DNA from: Eleusine coracana subsp. coracana
Taxonomy: Eukaryota > Streptophyta > Magnoliopsida > Poales > Poaceae
Length of the DNA stretch: 64,000 nucleotides
Direction: 5' to 3'
NCBI GenBank assembly: GCA_032690845.1
Contig: CM064420.1
Coordinates: 59,694,707 to 59,758,706, forward strand
In this document: one piece after another, positions 1 through 9,720 of the stretch
Layout of the letters: every line of letters starts with the position of its first letter
Position numbering within the stretch: the stretch's first letter is position 1
Notes under the pieces: model-generated
What the model saw: only the letters and a program-made list of their open reading frames with translations
The model's database searches: none
What the model was told of the DNA's origin: nothing
Program-made: the position numbers and the translations under genes

Positions 1-288
1 AGCCAATAATTGTGCTCTATATTGGTTCCAACTTAATACCCGATCACGATCCGACATTGCTCACTGCACAAACATAAATCATGCATAAGTTACTAAGCCA
101 ATGAACATAAACATACACATCAATCATTTGATTTACTACATATTCCATTCATTACATAATCTAAATATGCATAATATTCACAACATGATAGCAAAAATTA
201 ATAGCTACAAATAGGATCAAATCTAACGATGCTAACCTTCAAAACGAAATTCGGATTTTAGGAGAGAGGGGAGAGGGGATTCGCTGGA
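1..288. other. AT-rich intergenic DNA, no gene seen
   Basis: AT-rich sequence with no open frame or repeat structure that I can support. It leads directly into the GC-rich island that follows. Confidence 0.5.
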
Positions 289-900
289 TTGCTGAGGGTC
301 AGGATCCCGACCATGTCAGGCGGCTTCCCGCCAATGCCGACCGGGATCCCGCCAATCCTGATCGGAATCCCGAGTGCCCACCGTCGCTCGGGCATACGGC
401 AGCTGCATGGGGCGCCCGTCCCGAAGCTCTCGATCGGTTCCTGCCAATCCCGGCCGGGATCTCGAGCTCGGGGGCCGGGATGCCCACTCGCGGTGGCGCC
501 TCGCCGACGGCAACGGCCGGAGGACGGAGAGGTGGCGTGGAGGTGCGCGGGGGGAGGGATTACGCCTGCGGCTGTGGGAGGGGGGGGGTCACGAATGGGG
601 AGAGGGTTGGAGTGGATAAGGGTTTCCCCCCCTTTTTTTTTCTATTTCTTATTCACCTTTATCTTTCATCAATTTTTTTCCTATTCCAAATTTGATTATT
701 TTTATGATTTGATTTCACCATAAATTTTCATTTTTCATCTAGTTTTTTTACATATTTTTTTTACAAATTCCTTCAAAAATTTAAAAATTTGAATTTCAAA
801 CCACCGGGATCCCGGTTTCCCGATGAACCAGGCCCGGACCGGGATCCCCGGATTCCGTGGAAACCGGCCGGGATCCAGTCGGGATTGTGAACCATGATCG
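289..900. repeat. GC-rich island with clustered GGGATCCC-type palindromes
   Basis: The sequence has two blocks (about 300-480 and 800-890) in which GGATCCC/GGGATCC palindromes recur every few tens of bases, often next to CCGGCCGG-like words. They are separated by a T-rich stretch. The pattern resembles subterminal repeats of hAT-type transposons, compared with the clear small hAT element at 6028-6231, but no matching left terminus or target duplication was found, and the left end may lie outside the window. Long open frames here look like by-products of the GC content. Confidence 0.35.
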
Positions 901-1680
901 AGGGGATTTTCATAGTGTTCTCAAGTGCTTTTTTCTTGAACATCTTGATTTTCTATGAAATGCAGTTTCTGTTCATTAGCTTTGATGCCATCAGCACTAA
1001 TTGGTGGCTAAGTATATGTTTCACTAATTAGTCATTCCACTTGGATGCCGTTGGCGGTTAATTGAGATGCCGAACATTGTTTTTTTATGGTTAATCACAG
1101 TTCTGCTAATTTCTTCTTTGAAACATTGACTCGTCATTCCACTTGGATGCCATTTGAACGTTTTTTCTTTTAGATATCGTTGAAGGGGGTTTGGAGAATG
1201 CTTAGTGTTTTTTTTTTCTGAAAATCTTAACGCATATGCAGTTTTAACAAGTTAACAAACAATCTGACACAATTCACACAAAAAAGCTATCAATCTGCCT
1301 CTGACTATGCTTCTATAAATGAGTTCTAGCTGTTGCAATACTGTGTTCATTTTTTTTTTACTTTTATTCTAGAAATTCACTACCAATGTTAGTACCATGA
1401 AGAATACAATCACTTCCTGAAACTAAAATAGCATGCAGAACATTAATTAAGAAATTTCTCATAAGACTATAAGACAAGTGGAACTTGTTTTGCCACTTTC
1501 TGATGGCACTTTCCTTTGACAGTTTTGAATACAATCACCTGTTAAGAAGTCTGAGTTCACAGTTTTCATTCCGTGTCTTGTATTTTTTACCTTGTTAAAC
1601 AGACCTAGCAAATGTACATGTGTTTCTCTTCTTATACTATAAAGACTAAACATCTACCCATCTAAACCTACCACGAAATC
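901..1680. other. Intergenic DNA, nothing identified
   Basis: AT-rich, no coding signal, no long repeat recognised. A short direct repeat of a 'cattccacttggatgcc' word occurs near 1035 and 1137. Confidence 0.4.
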
Positions 1681-1950
1681 TCACCGTCCTGATCCGATCA
1701 ATAATCGACGCCGTGGTGCACCGGCAAATTAAGCTTTCCTGGGCCGGCCAACTCGGAATTCTCCACACGGATAGTAAAAGTGCAAGGCAAACCATCGAGC
1801 TAGTCTGATTCAGATGGTCAGTCCGAGTCCGTATCGATAATCAAACAACCAGAGCCCAGCTCAACCATTCATAAATATGCAGCAGGACTCGATCAGGGAA
1901 GGACACAAACACAACACGAGAGATCTATCGATCAATTAAGTGATTTTGCC
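1681..1950 (+). promoter_or_regulatory. Promoter and leader of unknown-family gene copy 1
   Basis: This stretch matches 6344-6594, upstream of copy 2, nearly base for base over long blocks, including a shared cggaattctccacacggata block and a cagatggtcagtccgagtcc block. A TATA-like box (cataaatatg) lies at about 1870-1879 and the ATG follows about 75 bases later, in the same spacing as copy 2 (tataaata at 6523-6530, ATG 6595). The start context ttgccatgg is shared by copies 1, 2 and 4. Conservation of box, leader and start supports a real promoter that was duplicated with its gene. Confidence 0.6.
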
Positions 1951-2538
1951 ATGGAAACGAAGAAGGCACGGATGATCCCATATTCCGGCGGCCCGAAGCG
2001 GCTCGCGTTTCACATCCGCAAGACCCGCACCTACGGCAGCACGAGCCTGCTCATTAGCAACCGCTTCGGCGTCTGGTCTGCCGTCCACTGCCGCCACGTC
2101 AAGAAGACGCGGTTCCTTCGATTCCAAGAGCTCAAGGACGAGGCCGGCCAGCTCGAGAAAGGATACGTCTCGCTTCGCAAGCTCAACGCGAACGACGAGC
2201 AGGTGACGTCCTGGAGGCGAAGGCTGGCCGATTTCTACTGGAACGCCGCGCCGGCGAGGCACAGGGCCCACGCCATGAAGTTTTTCTGGGAGGTGAAACG
2301 GAGCAGGTGGCTCCGGCGCTTGGTCGCGGCAGTCTTGCTCGTCTCCATATTCCTTCTTCAGGCATGGGTCATTGTGTCCGGTTCATACCCTTTATGGTTT
2401 AGTCTCGGCTGTGCGATCTTGGGCGACACAATACTCTGCGTACTTGGAGTCGATGCGTGGCGTGACGCGTCTGATCGTGCAGATGTCGCACTTGTTGAGT
2501 TGTTGGGTGAGCTGGAACACCTGCCTTGCAGTACCTAG
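1951..2538 (+). CDS. Unknown-family membrane protein, copy 1 (195 aa, intact)
   Basis: I do not recognise this family. The protein is intronless. A strongly basic N-terminal part carries the shared block HIRKTRTYGSTSLL (about residues 22-35), followed by an NRFGVWS block and a VKKTR basic patch, then a helical stretch around LEKGYVSLRKLN and a W-RRLADFYW motif. The C-terminal third has two hydrophobic segments, about residues 120-142 and 147-168, that look like a membrane hairpin, then a short acidic tail ending ELEHLPCST. The start is chosen because ATG in ttgccatgg aligns with copies 2 and 4. GC-rich third positions and the duplicated promoter support expression. Related copies lie at 6595, 13409 and 24036. 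Function unknown; a membrane-anchored basic protein is all that can be inferred. Confidence 0.7.
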   Translation: METKKARMIPYSGGPKRLAFHIRKTRTYGSTSLLISNRFGVWSAVHCRHVKKTRFLRFQELKDEAGQLEKGYVSLRKLNANDEQVTSWRRRLADFYWNAAPARHRAHAMKFFWEVKRSRWLRRLVAAVLLVSIFLLQAWVIVSGSYPLWFSLGCAILGDTILCVLGVDAWRDASDRADVALVELLGELEHLPCST

Positions 2539-2559
2539 GGCGATAATGAAGTTGTAACT

Positions 2560-2840
2560 GCCCAGAAAGTTAAGCACGTCTGCACGTTCGTGAGGTAGAA
2601 CACAGCGAGGGCGAGCCCCTCAAACTGTTGGGCGCCGCGCCCCGTGACGGAGAGCAAGGAGATGGCGCGCCTTGGGCAGGCCGTACCTCTTGTCGAAGAG
2701 TTCGTTGAGGTGGATGACGATGGCGCTGGCAGAGAAGAGTTGCATGACAATGAGGTCACCGTTGGACACGCCGACGACGCCGTACTGTCCTAGCAGCAGA
2801 ACATGCACGGCGGCCTCCCCGAGCGTGATGGGCTCAACCT
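2560..2840 (-). pseudogene. Degenerate gene fragment of unknown family, antisense to copy 1's downstream region
   Basis: On the minus strand, protein-like sequence runs from about 2838 down to 2560, containing words such as VVGVSNGDLIVMQLF and HLNELFDKRYGLPKARHLL, then continuing after a frame change near 2650 as GRGAQQFEGLALAVFYLTN. The composition (alternating hydrophobic segments, conserved-looking charged loop) suggests a piece of a multi-pass membrane protein. I could not place the family. No start, no flanking exons and a frameshift make it a relic. It begins about 20 bases after the stop of copy 1, convergent with it. Confidence 0.4.
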
Positions 2841-2846
2841 TTGAAT

Positions 2847-3560
2847 GTAATGGGACTATTATTTCTTTGCAAAATTAATTCCATGAAGATTCACTTTCAC
2901 AATATAGTACTGGACAATTTACAAATACCTTGGGGTTGATTTTTTTATTATAAAATGTCAATGGTGGTGGTTATTATCTACAAACAAAAAACATGCAGCA
3001 TGTTTCACTAGATTGAATATTAGTGTAAAAGTTTTTTCAGGGCAATATTAGTTCACATAAGATATTATTGTGTGAAAATATCATATCATTTTGCATTATA
3101 GAACTAGTCACGAAGTCACCAAATGAGCCACAAAAGTGGGCATCCGTTTTTTTTATCATGCAAAAAGTGAAGTTATGAGAAGAAAATTTAATAAGCTTTG
3201 GAGGAATAAAATATTGAAATAAGGATAAGCTTATTAGATTTTGTACATAGTTGTAAACACTAATTTTCTACTAAGATAGCAAGGTGAATTTGTACATATT
3301 TGATAGTGGAATCAATCCCTACACTTTGACAGATGACAAGAAACTTAAATAGTTCCCTAGTAGAGTGTTCAGCTAGGCCACAAACTTTAAAACATAAGTG
3401 GAAAACACAATATCTAATTAACAATGGGCATTTAGTAGAATATAGTGTAAATGGTGTATGTTGTTCATAGTTAAGCTGGAATCCGGCAGTAAAGAAGGAA
3501 AAGGAAAATTGAACATCCACTCAATAACTAGAAAATCTAGCATCCACTCTCTAGCAACCT
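2847..3560. repeat. Dispersed long repeat, member A (pairs with 18207-18945)
   Basis: About 710 bases align in the same orientation with 18207-18945, with frequent small indels and substitutions. Shared landmarks include gggactattatttcttt, gcatgcagcatgt, agggcaatattagttcaca, agtgttcagctagg and ggtgtatgttgttc. It has no protein coding capacity that I can support. It could be a piece of a larger transposon or a segmental duplication; terminal repeats were not found. Confidence 0.7.
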
Positions 3561-4488
3561 CGTAACACTTTCATAGACCATAACCATGATCATATCCATC
3601 TTACTGTTGTCACTCATCTTCTTCTAGTTCTCATAATCTCTCACAATCACATTTTTTGAATTTTTGTCATATTTTGTTAAGGAGATTAAGAATTTTATCA
3701 AACAAAAATAAGAGTTATACACAGTTGAAAAGCATGACCACTTAAGTAGAGCTCATTGGAGAAACTATTAGTGTAAGCTTCATGAACATTGGAGTTCAGA
3801 AACCCCAAAATATGAATGTTTTGGTAATTGAATAACAACATGAAATAGTTACTAGTGCCTACATCTAGTATGATGTAGAACAAACTATTATCTCAAACAT
3901 GAACACAGTGAATGTCACCTTGATGATCAAATGAGGACTCAATAGAGTATCATGAGGATCTTGATGGAGAGTCATGATGACAGAGATGGATTAAGGCTAA
4001 GGACAGCTATGTCCAAGTGTGTTGTGATCATTTGGCTAAGTGTATAGGCTTGAATTCATATAGAAAAAACTAGACTATCAAGAGGGCACGAGTCATTCTC
4101 TTAGGTTTCTGTAGCATTAGAGTGTTAGGATGCTCAAGTAAAGCTCTAGGACACTTGGAGTGGCAATGAACAAAGATTGGTTAAGATTTGGAAGCTTGGA
4201 AGCGAAGTTGATGGACAAGGAGTTTCAACTTGGAAACTAATTGGTTTTGCTAATCGGACCGGACCGGTTTCACCGGTTTCTGAAACCATGGTTATGACAA
4301 GTATCGCTTGCTCCTTAAATCAAGTTGCACTTGTAGCATGTTAGAAACTTGATCATGATTAGAGATCTATAAGATTTTCACGTGAATGCACCAACTCCAC
4401 GTGTTTCGTTGCATTTAGTTGGTCTACCTTGTATCGTGAAAACACGGGTGGACCTGACACTAGGGCCACTGGGGCCATGGCCCTAATC
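3561..4488. other. Intergenic DNA, nothing identified
   Basis: AT-rich with no supported coding region. A short GGACCGGACCGGTTTCACCGG cluster near 4255-4280 resembles a hAT subterminal motif but has no matching terminus. Confidence 0.4.
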
Positions 4489-4491
4489 TTA

Positions 4492-5104
4492 GAGCATCTC
4501 CAAGAACTCTTCTATATGCCTCCCTATCTCTAAATTTGAATATTTTTGTCAAAAAATATCATCCAACAGATCTTCTATATACCTCTTTATTTTTACAAAT
4601 TGCTATAAAAGTCATCCTCGCTAGCTTTTTATACTGAGCCAAGGTCGCTCTCTATGCGCATGCATGGAAAGGAGGAAAAAAAAAACTACTGACGTTGTCA
4701 CATGCAAATTTCATTTCGAAACTAAACAATGTGATAACTCCCAAACCGAATGTTTAAATTCAAAATTGATTTCACCATTGTATTCGTAGTGACGAAAGCT
4801 TCAAAACTAGATCCTACTTGTCTATATTTTGCCTAAACAAAAAAAATGTTAATACAATAAAATAAACATTTCATTGTTGTATTCGTAGTGCTCAATACCG
4901 TTCATCTAGTCGGCGGCAGCGGTAGAAGTGGATACAACACAAGCAATGATGATAGAAGACGTGGAGGATGTTCTTAATATAGAGAGTCTAAGATTTGGCT
5001 AGTCTGTTGATTTACCTCATAGTTTCGAAATGTTTTCTATTTTTACAAAGGAGATAAAAACTTTAAATTTAGTTAATATTATTCCTAGTCTGTTGGAGAT
5101 GCTC
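4492..5104. mobile_element. PIF/Harbinger-like non-autonomous element
   Basis: Inverted termini GAGCATCTCCAA at 4492 and TTGGAGATGCTC ending at 5104 are flanked on both sides by TTA (4489-4491 and 5105-5107). A TTA/TAA three-base duplication is the hallmark of PIF/Harbinger transposons. The 613-base interior has no coding capacity. A second element with related ends lies at 42054-43216. Confidence 0.75.
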
Positions 5105-5107
5105 TTA

Positions 5108-6020
5108 GTCCTTAATTATAATGAAGAAATTACCAAGTTTCCTATAACCTATAACAATTAGCACTGATTCTGAATGCTATGATCCTAGTCTCTTCTGAAT
5201 CCTGGGTCCGCCCCTGCGTGAAAATCAAACTAGCAGGAAATTAGGGAGGGGGGGGGGGGGGGGTCTGGATTGTCTTTTTTTTTTAAAAAAAAAACTCTTA
5301 TGGTGGAAACTAATAGATTCAAGTTTTTTCCATATCACATTTTCGTCATGGAAATGAGTGAGATAACTTGTGGCCACCCTTTCCGCCTGCGAGCTTCGCT
5401 TTTTCTCTTTTTTTAGAGATTCACGATATTATACACAGTAGTACTACTGGGTAACTGAACATGTGCACGATATTATACAGTAGTACTACTGGCTTTTTCT
5501 CTTTTTCTCTTGTCTTTTGTTCCTCATCAGCTTCCTAGGTGCAATGCATGAGAGTTCAGTCTGCACTATATACTACCGTGTTGTCATAGTTTTGCAAAAC
5601 TGACTGTTAACAGTCTACACTATAATCGAAGCAGCCAATTACTTTTGCTAAAAGATAATGGGAATCCAAGTCTGCAACTTGACACTTGCTGATCTAGAGT
5701 ACATGTGTACATATATACGTGCAACTCGTCGCATGAACAACGAAACTATTCTGAACATTGTGCGACAACTGGCTCTCCCCTACTAGTGTATTATTAGGCC
5801 GATCCTCGATTCTCCCTATGAAAGTTGTCTACGATGTTGTAGACGACGGTTGCGGGCTTGCGGCGAGGATCCCGGTGCCTGAGCCGATGCCGTCGACGAG
5901 AACGATCAGATCTCCAACCCAGAGGCCACCGAGTGCAGTCGTCGTGTGGGGATGTAACGCCTGAGCTGGGAGTGGATAGCCGCGTGGTCCGGGCAAGGCG
6001 AGACACGCGCACGTCAGCGA
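5108..6020. other. Intergenic DNA with a 16-base G run
   Basis: No gene supported. 5248-5263 is an uninterrupted run of 16 G followed closely by long T and A runs. The short open frames around 5758-6020 overlap each other on both strands and have no recognisable product. Confidence 0.4.
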
Positions 6021-6027
6021 GGCGCAT

Positions 6028-6231
6028 CAGGGTTTTTATAACCAGAGAAAACCGGCCGGTTATCCCGGTTAACCGGATAATCGGTCCCGGCCGGTCGCGC
6101 TAACCGGCCGATTAACCTAGGAAAATCGAACCTGATACTATAACAAATGGTTAACCGGTCGGTTTCTCCAATTAACCGGCCAGTTTTTGACTGAACCAAG
6201 CCGGCCGATTTCTCCGGTTATTTCAACCCTG
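6028..6231. mobile_element. Small hAT-type (Ac/Ds-like) non-autonomous element
   Basis: The left end CAGGGTTTTTATAACCAGAGAAA and the reverse of the right end, CAGGGTTGAAATAACCGGAGAAA, form imperfect inverted repeats starting with the hAT-typical CAGGG. The interior is full of AACCGG/CCGGCC words, as in Ac/Ds subterminal regions. Flanks ggcgcat (6021-6027) and ggcgtat (6232-6238) are a near-perfect target duplication of seven to eight bases. It is inserted about 110 bases upstream of the duplicated promoter of copy 2. Confidence 0.75.
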
Positions 6232-6343
6232 GGCGTATGGACCGGCCGGGTCGGCGACCACGTGTGGCAGGCCCGACGGAGCAGTGACCATTATTGCTCA
6301 TAAACCTGAGCTGCGAGCTCTCGGTTCCGCTTCTACCACCATC

Positions 6344-6594
6344 CTGATTCGATCGATATGAGGATAATCGACGCCGTAACGCACCATCCTGATCCGGTCG
6401 ACGATAACTCGGAATTCTCCACACGGATAGTACGTGCAAGGCGGCAAACCATCGAGTCGGATTCAGATGGTCAGTCCGAGTCCGTATCGATAATCAAGCA
6501 ACCAGATCCTCGCTCAACCATCTATAAATATGCAACAGGAGAAGGACACAAACACAACACAAGAGATCTATTCGATCGATCAAGTGCTTTTGCC
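6344..6594 (+). promoter_or_regulatory. Promoter and leader of unknown-family gene copy 2
   Basis: It aligns with 1681-1950 over essentially the whole length, with small indels. A clean TATA box (tataaata, 6523-6530) lies 65-70 bases upstream of the ATG at 6595. In-frame codons upstream of 6595 exist back to 6358, but the shared TATA and start context argue that 6595 is the start. Confidence 0.65.
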
Positions 6595-7185
6595 ATGGAC
6601 ACGAAGAGTAAGGCACGGCTGATCCCGTATTCCCGCGGCCCAAAGCGGCTGGCGTTCCACATCCGCAAGACCCGCACCTACGGCAGCACCAGCTTGCTCA
6701 TCACCAACCGCTTCGGCGTCTGGTCTGCCGTCCGCTGCCGTCACGTGAAGAAGACGCGGCACCTGCGATTCCAAGAGCTCAAGCGCGAGGCCGGCCAGCT
6801 CGAGAAAGGGTACGTCTCGCTGCGCAAGCTCAACGTGAAAGACGAGCAGGTCACGTCCTGGAGCCGAAGGCTGGCGGATTTCTACTGGGACGCCGCGCCG
6901 GCGAGGCACAGGGCCCACGCCATGGACTACTTCCGCGACGTGAAACGGGACAAGCGGCTCATGCGCTTGGTCGTGGCCGTCTCGCTCGTCACGGTATTCC
7001 TTCTTCAGGCATGGATCATTGCGTCCGGGAGCTACCCCTTATGGTTCAGTCTCGGCTTTGCGATCTTGTGCAACATCGCACTCTACGTAACTGGAGTCAT
7101 TACGTGGCGTAGCGCATGCGATCGTGCCGATAATGTAGTTGTTTGGTTGTTGGATGAGCTGGAACACCTGCCTTGCAGTACCTAG
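6595..7185 (+). CDS. Unknown-family membrane protein, copy 2 (196 aa, intact)
   Basis: This is a close paralogue of the gene at 1951, roughly four residues in five identical by eye, and likewise intronless. Conserved blocks in order are HIRKTRTYGSTSLL, TNRFGVWSAV, VKKTR, LEKGYVSLRKLN, DEQVTSW, RRLADFYW and RHRAHAM. Two hydrophobic segments (about residues 120-142 and 148-170) follow, and the tail LLDELEHLPCST is nearly identical to copy 1. The frame stays open upstream for 79 codons, but that part aligns with non-coding promoter of copy 1, so the ATG in tgccatgg at 6595 is preferred. Conservation of charge pattern and of the tail between copies suggests that the protein is under constraint. 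No enzymatic motif is visible and the function is unknown. Confidence 0.72.
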   Translation: MDTKSKARLIPYSRGPKRLAFHIRKTRTYGSTSLLITNRFGVWSAVRCRHVKKTRHLRFQELKREAGQLEKGYVSLRKLNVKDEQVTSWSRRLADFYWDAAPARHRAHAMDYFRDVKRDKRLMRLVVAVSLVTVFLLQAWIIASGSYPLWFSLGFAILCNIALYVTGVITWRSACDRADNVVVWLLDELEHLPCST

Positions 7186-8980
7186 CTAGGGCCTCACACG
7201 TAGGTTTATGTGTGGTGTATGCAATGCATTTTGCATTGACACATGTAGATGAAGATTAGAGACATCATGGCTTTGTATCCAGAGAGAGATATGTAATCAT
7301 CAAGCATATATAATTGGAAAAATGAATCGTGTTCGTCCATCCAGTTTATCTTCTTCGTATTGCCTTCAGATTTATTTTGTAACTAATTTTTCGACAAATT
7401 AAGAAACTCCTCTTCCTGTCGGTGTCAGCGGCCGGGATGTTATCGGTAAGAATACATCTGGCAGTGGTGACTGAAGAGGAACCAGCCGTGCCAAGATGAC
7501 AACGTTGCACATCAAACGGGTTAAGTCACTTTCACATCGCCTCATCCTGGGCGGCGCAGTGGCACAGGCACAGGCGCTGCTAGCTACGTACTTCATCCTG
7601 TCGGGGACACGTACGACGTTGCACTCGGACTGAGATCGAGACACTTGGACATTGTGTGGCCTCGCCAGGTTGCCACCTTGATCGTGCACAGCGCTCGCAT
7701 AGCCCATGGTGCAGTGGTGGGGATGGAGTGGTCGACGACGGCGCAACCCTGTTGGATGAGGTCGGCCAGCCGCGCCACGAACGGCGTATATACTAGTCTG
7801 AAATTGGTTCCAAAGTCGTTATTACTTTGGTGATGCAAATAGACGCATGTATAGGTTTCTGAAATTACTCTAAAGATTTATAGTTTAAATCCTTATCGAG
7901 CTTCTTCATTCAGTAATCGAGAGACGGCTAATTTTGTTTATTGTGTGCTAGTATAGTAAAGTAGTATTTACTCGCTTGTTCAAGATGAACAACTGTACGA
8001 ACACTACAGTAGTTTGTGAACTTTGCTGATAATGGACGCAATACAGTATTTACTCGCTTGTTCAAGATGAACTTTGCTGTAAGCATCAGAAGTGAGATCC
8101 CTGAGCGCCGACCCTATCAGGCATTTCGTCAAGCACGCACTCGGTACTAAGCATCGCCAAGTGGAACGTGGCAGCAGGACTCCATGATCACTTCGCTTGA
8201 AGCTCCCGAATCTCAACGCAGGCCTCGATCCAGAGCCTACAGAAGCATCTAGTCGAGCAGGCACCGCGCTTCATATGCCACCAACGCCGTCCCAGCTTCT
8301 CCTGGATGGCCTGGGATCGGGGTGCCGCCATGGCAGCCCTCGGTGAAGAGGCCGCCGCCGCAGCCTCCTCTCCTCTCGATGCCGACACGGCTGTCACACC
8401 CCCTTCCAGCCTTCCCCGCCTTGTGGCGGGCGTCAACCCCATCCTCTGCTGGAGCCGCCTCCCACGGAGACCGTCACTGCCCTTCCTCTCTCGGCTTACG
8501 TGATGGCCGCCTTCCTCTCGAGCTCTTCTGCTGCTTGCACAGTGTAAGCGAAGGTATCTCCACCTGTCAAACAAGACTTGTCCGGGGACATATGGTCCTC
8601 GATTTGTTCTTCTACTATCGACGAATTCGATGCTGAACCCTTCCGTCTGGAGTTGGATGACACGCCTTGTTTGTACCTATTACGTGCTGCAGTGACTGAG
8701 TTGATTTTGTGCCAAATTCTAAACGGTTTTGTCTGCTTTAATATTGAGATCAGGATAGTGTATGCACTTTTGAATTTAAGAACGATCTATCCACTGGAAT
8801 TTGCTATGAATAGTAGAAAATAGTGCCTGCAGATTATATGGGGAATCCCTCTGAATAGCAATTTAATTTGCTTTTCTTCAGTTAGTCTGGTGATTGACTT
8901 TTGATTAACTGTTATTTTGTTCTTTTTTCGTAACAGAGAGTAGCATGGTGATACCTTGTTTCTGGTACCTTAGTGCTAGT
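7186..8980. other. 3' flank of copy 2 and intergenic DNA
   Basis: After the stop of copy 2 there is a plausible 3' untranslated region (to about 7330, with aatgaat near 7321). Further on is moderately GC-rich DNA (7400-7760 and 8190-8560) with overlapping open frames on both strands but no recognisable protein. I see no splice-linked gene here. Confidence 0.35.
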
Positions 8981-9110
8981 CTGATGCTTATATGCATATT
9001 TTGGTTCTTGTAGAGCTCGGTTCTAGTGAAAAATTCATGTTATGGTTCTGATGCTTATATGCATATTTTGGTTCTTGTAGAGCTCGGTTCTAGTGAAAAA
9101 ATCATGTTCT
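8981..9110. repeat. 67-base tandem duplication
   Basis: ctgatgcttatatgcatatt and the following bases through the agctcggttctagtgaaaaa block are repeated with a period of 67 bases (starts 8981 and 9048) and almost no differences, so the duplication is recent. Confidence 0.8.
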
Positions 9111-9354
9111 GGGCGTTGGCAAAGACCCTGTTGCTCATGATACCTCATCCAGGAACAAGCAAAACAACATGGAGTATTCTGCGCAGAAAAGTATCCCACG
9201 ATTACATGACCTCAGTGACCCAAAGCCTAATCCTGTTTTCTGAAGAAAGCATGTGATTTCTGAGGAGAAAATTCCTGTGCCATTATCCAGGAGTTCCAAT
9301 TGGTATTGGAAATGCTGTTACCACATCACATGATGATCCCCAGCCTCAAACAAG

Positions 9355-9720
9355 AGCAGTGCATGGCATTTTAAGAATTATGCCAAAATGGGATGATGCT
9401 CAAGCTACGAAATGTCTTCCTGAGATGTTGACTAAGCAGAATACAAGTAGAGTCTCATAGTGAGCCAAAGACTTTCATTTGCTCAGCAGTTCCCACAGAA
9501 GGTACTATCAATCAACACTACTGGAAGTAAACAGTGCATGGCATTTTAAGAATTAGGACAAAATAGGATGATGCTCAAGTTATGTCTTCCTGAGATGTTT
9601 ACTAAGCAGTTTACAAGTAGAGTCTCATAGTGAGCCAAAGACTTTCATTTTGCCCAGCAGTTCCCACAGAAGGTACTATCAATCAACACTATTGGAAGTA
9701 AACAGTGCATGGCATTAAAC
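9355..9720. repeat. Two tandem units of about 175 bases plus a partial third
   Basis: The word cagtgcatggcatt recurs at about 9358, 9533 and 9704, with spacings of 175 and 171 bases. Units share gagtctcatagtgagccaaa and acagaaggtactatcaatca. Differences between units are few. No coding frame runs through the units. Confidence 0.8.

Noticed and set aside
289..723. 144-codon open frame in the GC-rich island
   Set aside because: Overlapping frames are open on both strands, the product is arginine/proline-rich low complexity followed by a Phe-rich tail from T-rich DNA, and there is no splice or promoter support.
1936..2271. Antisense open frame across copy 1 (and the equivalents at 6580-6918 and 13286-13828)
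   Set aside because: Shadow of the sense gene caused by GC-rich third positions. It recurs in every copy because the sense sequence is conserved.
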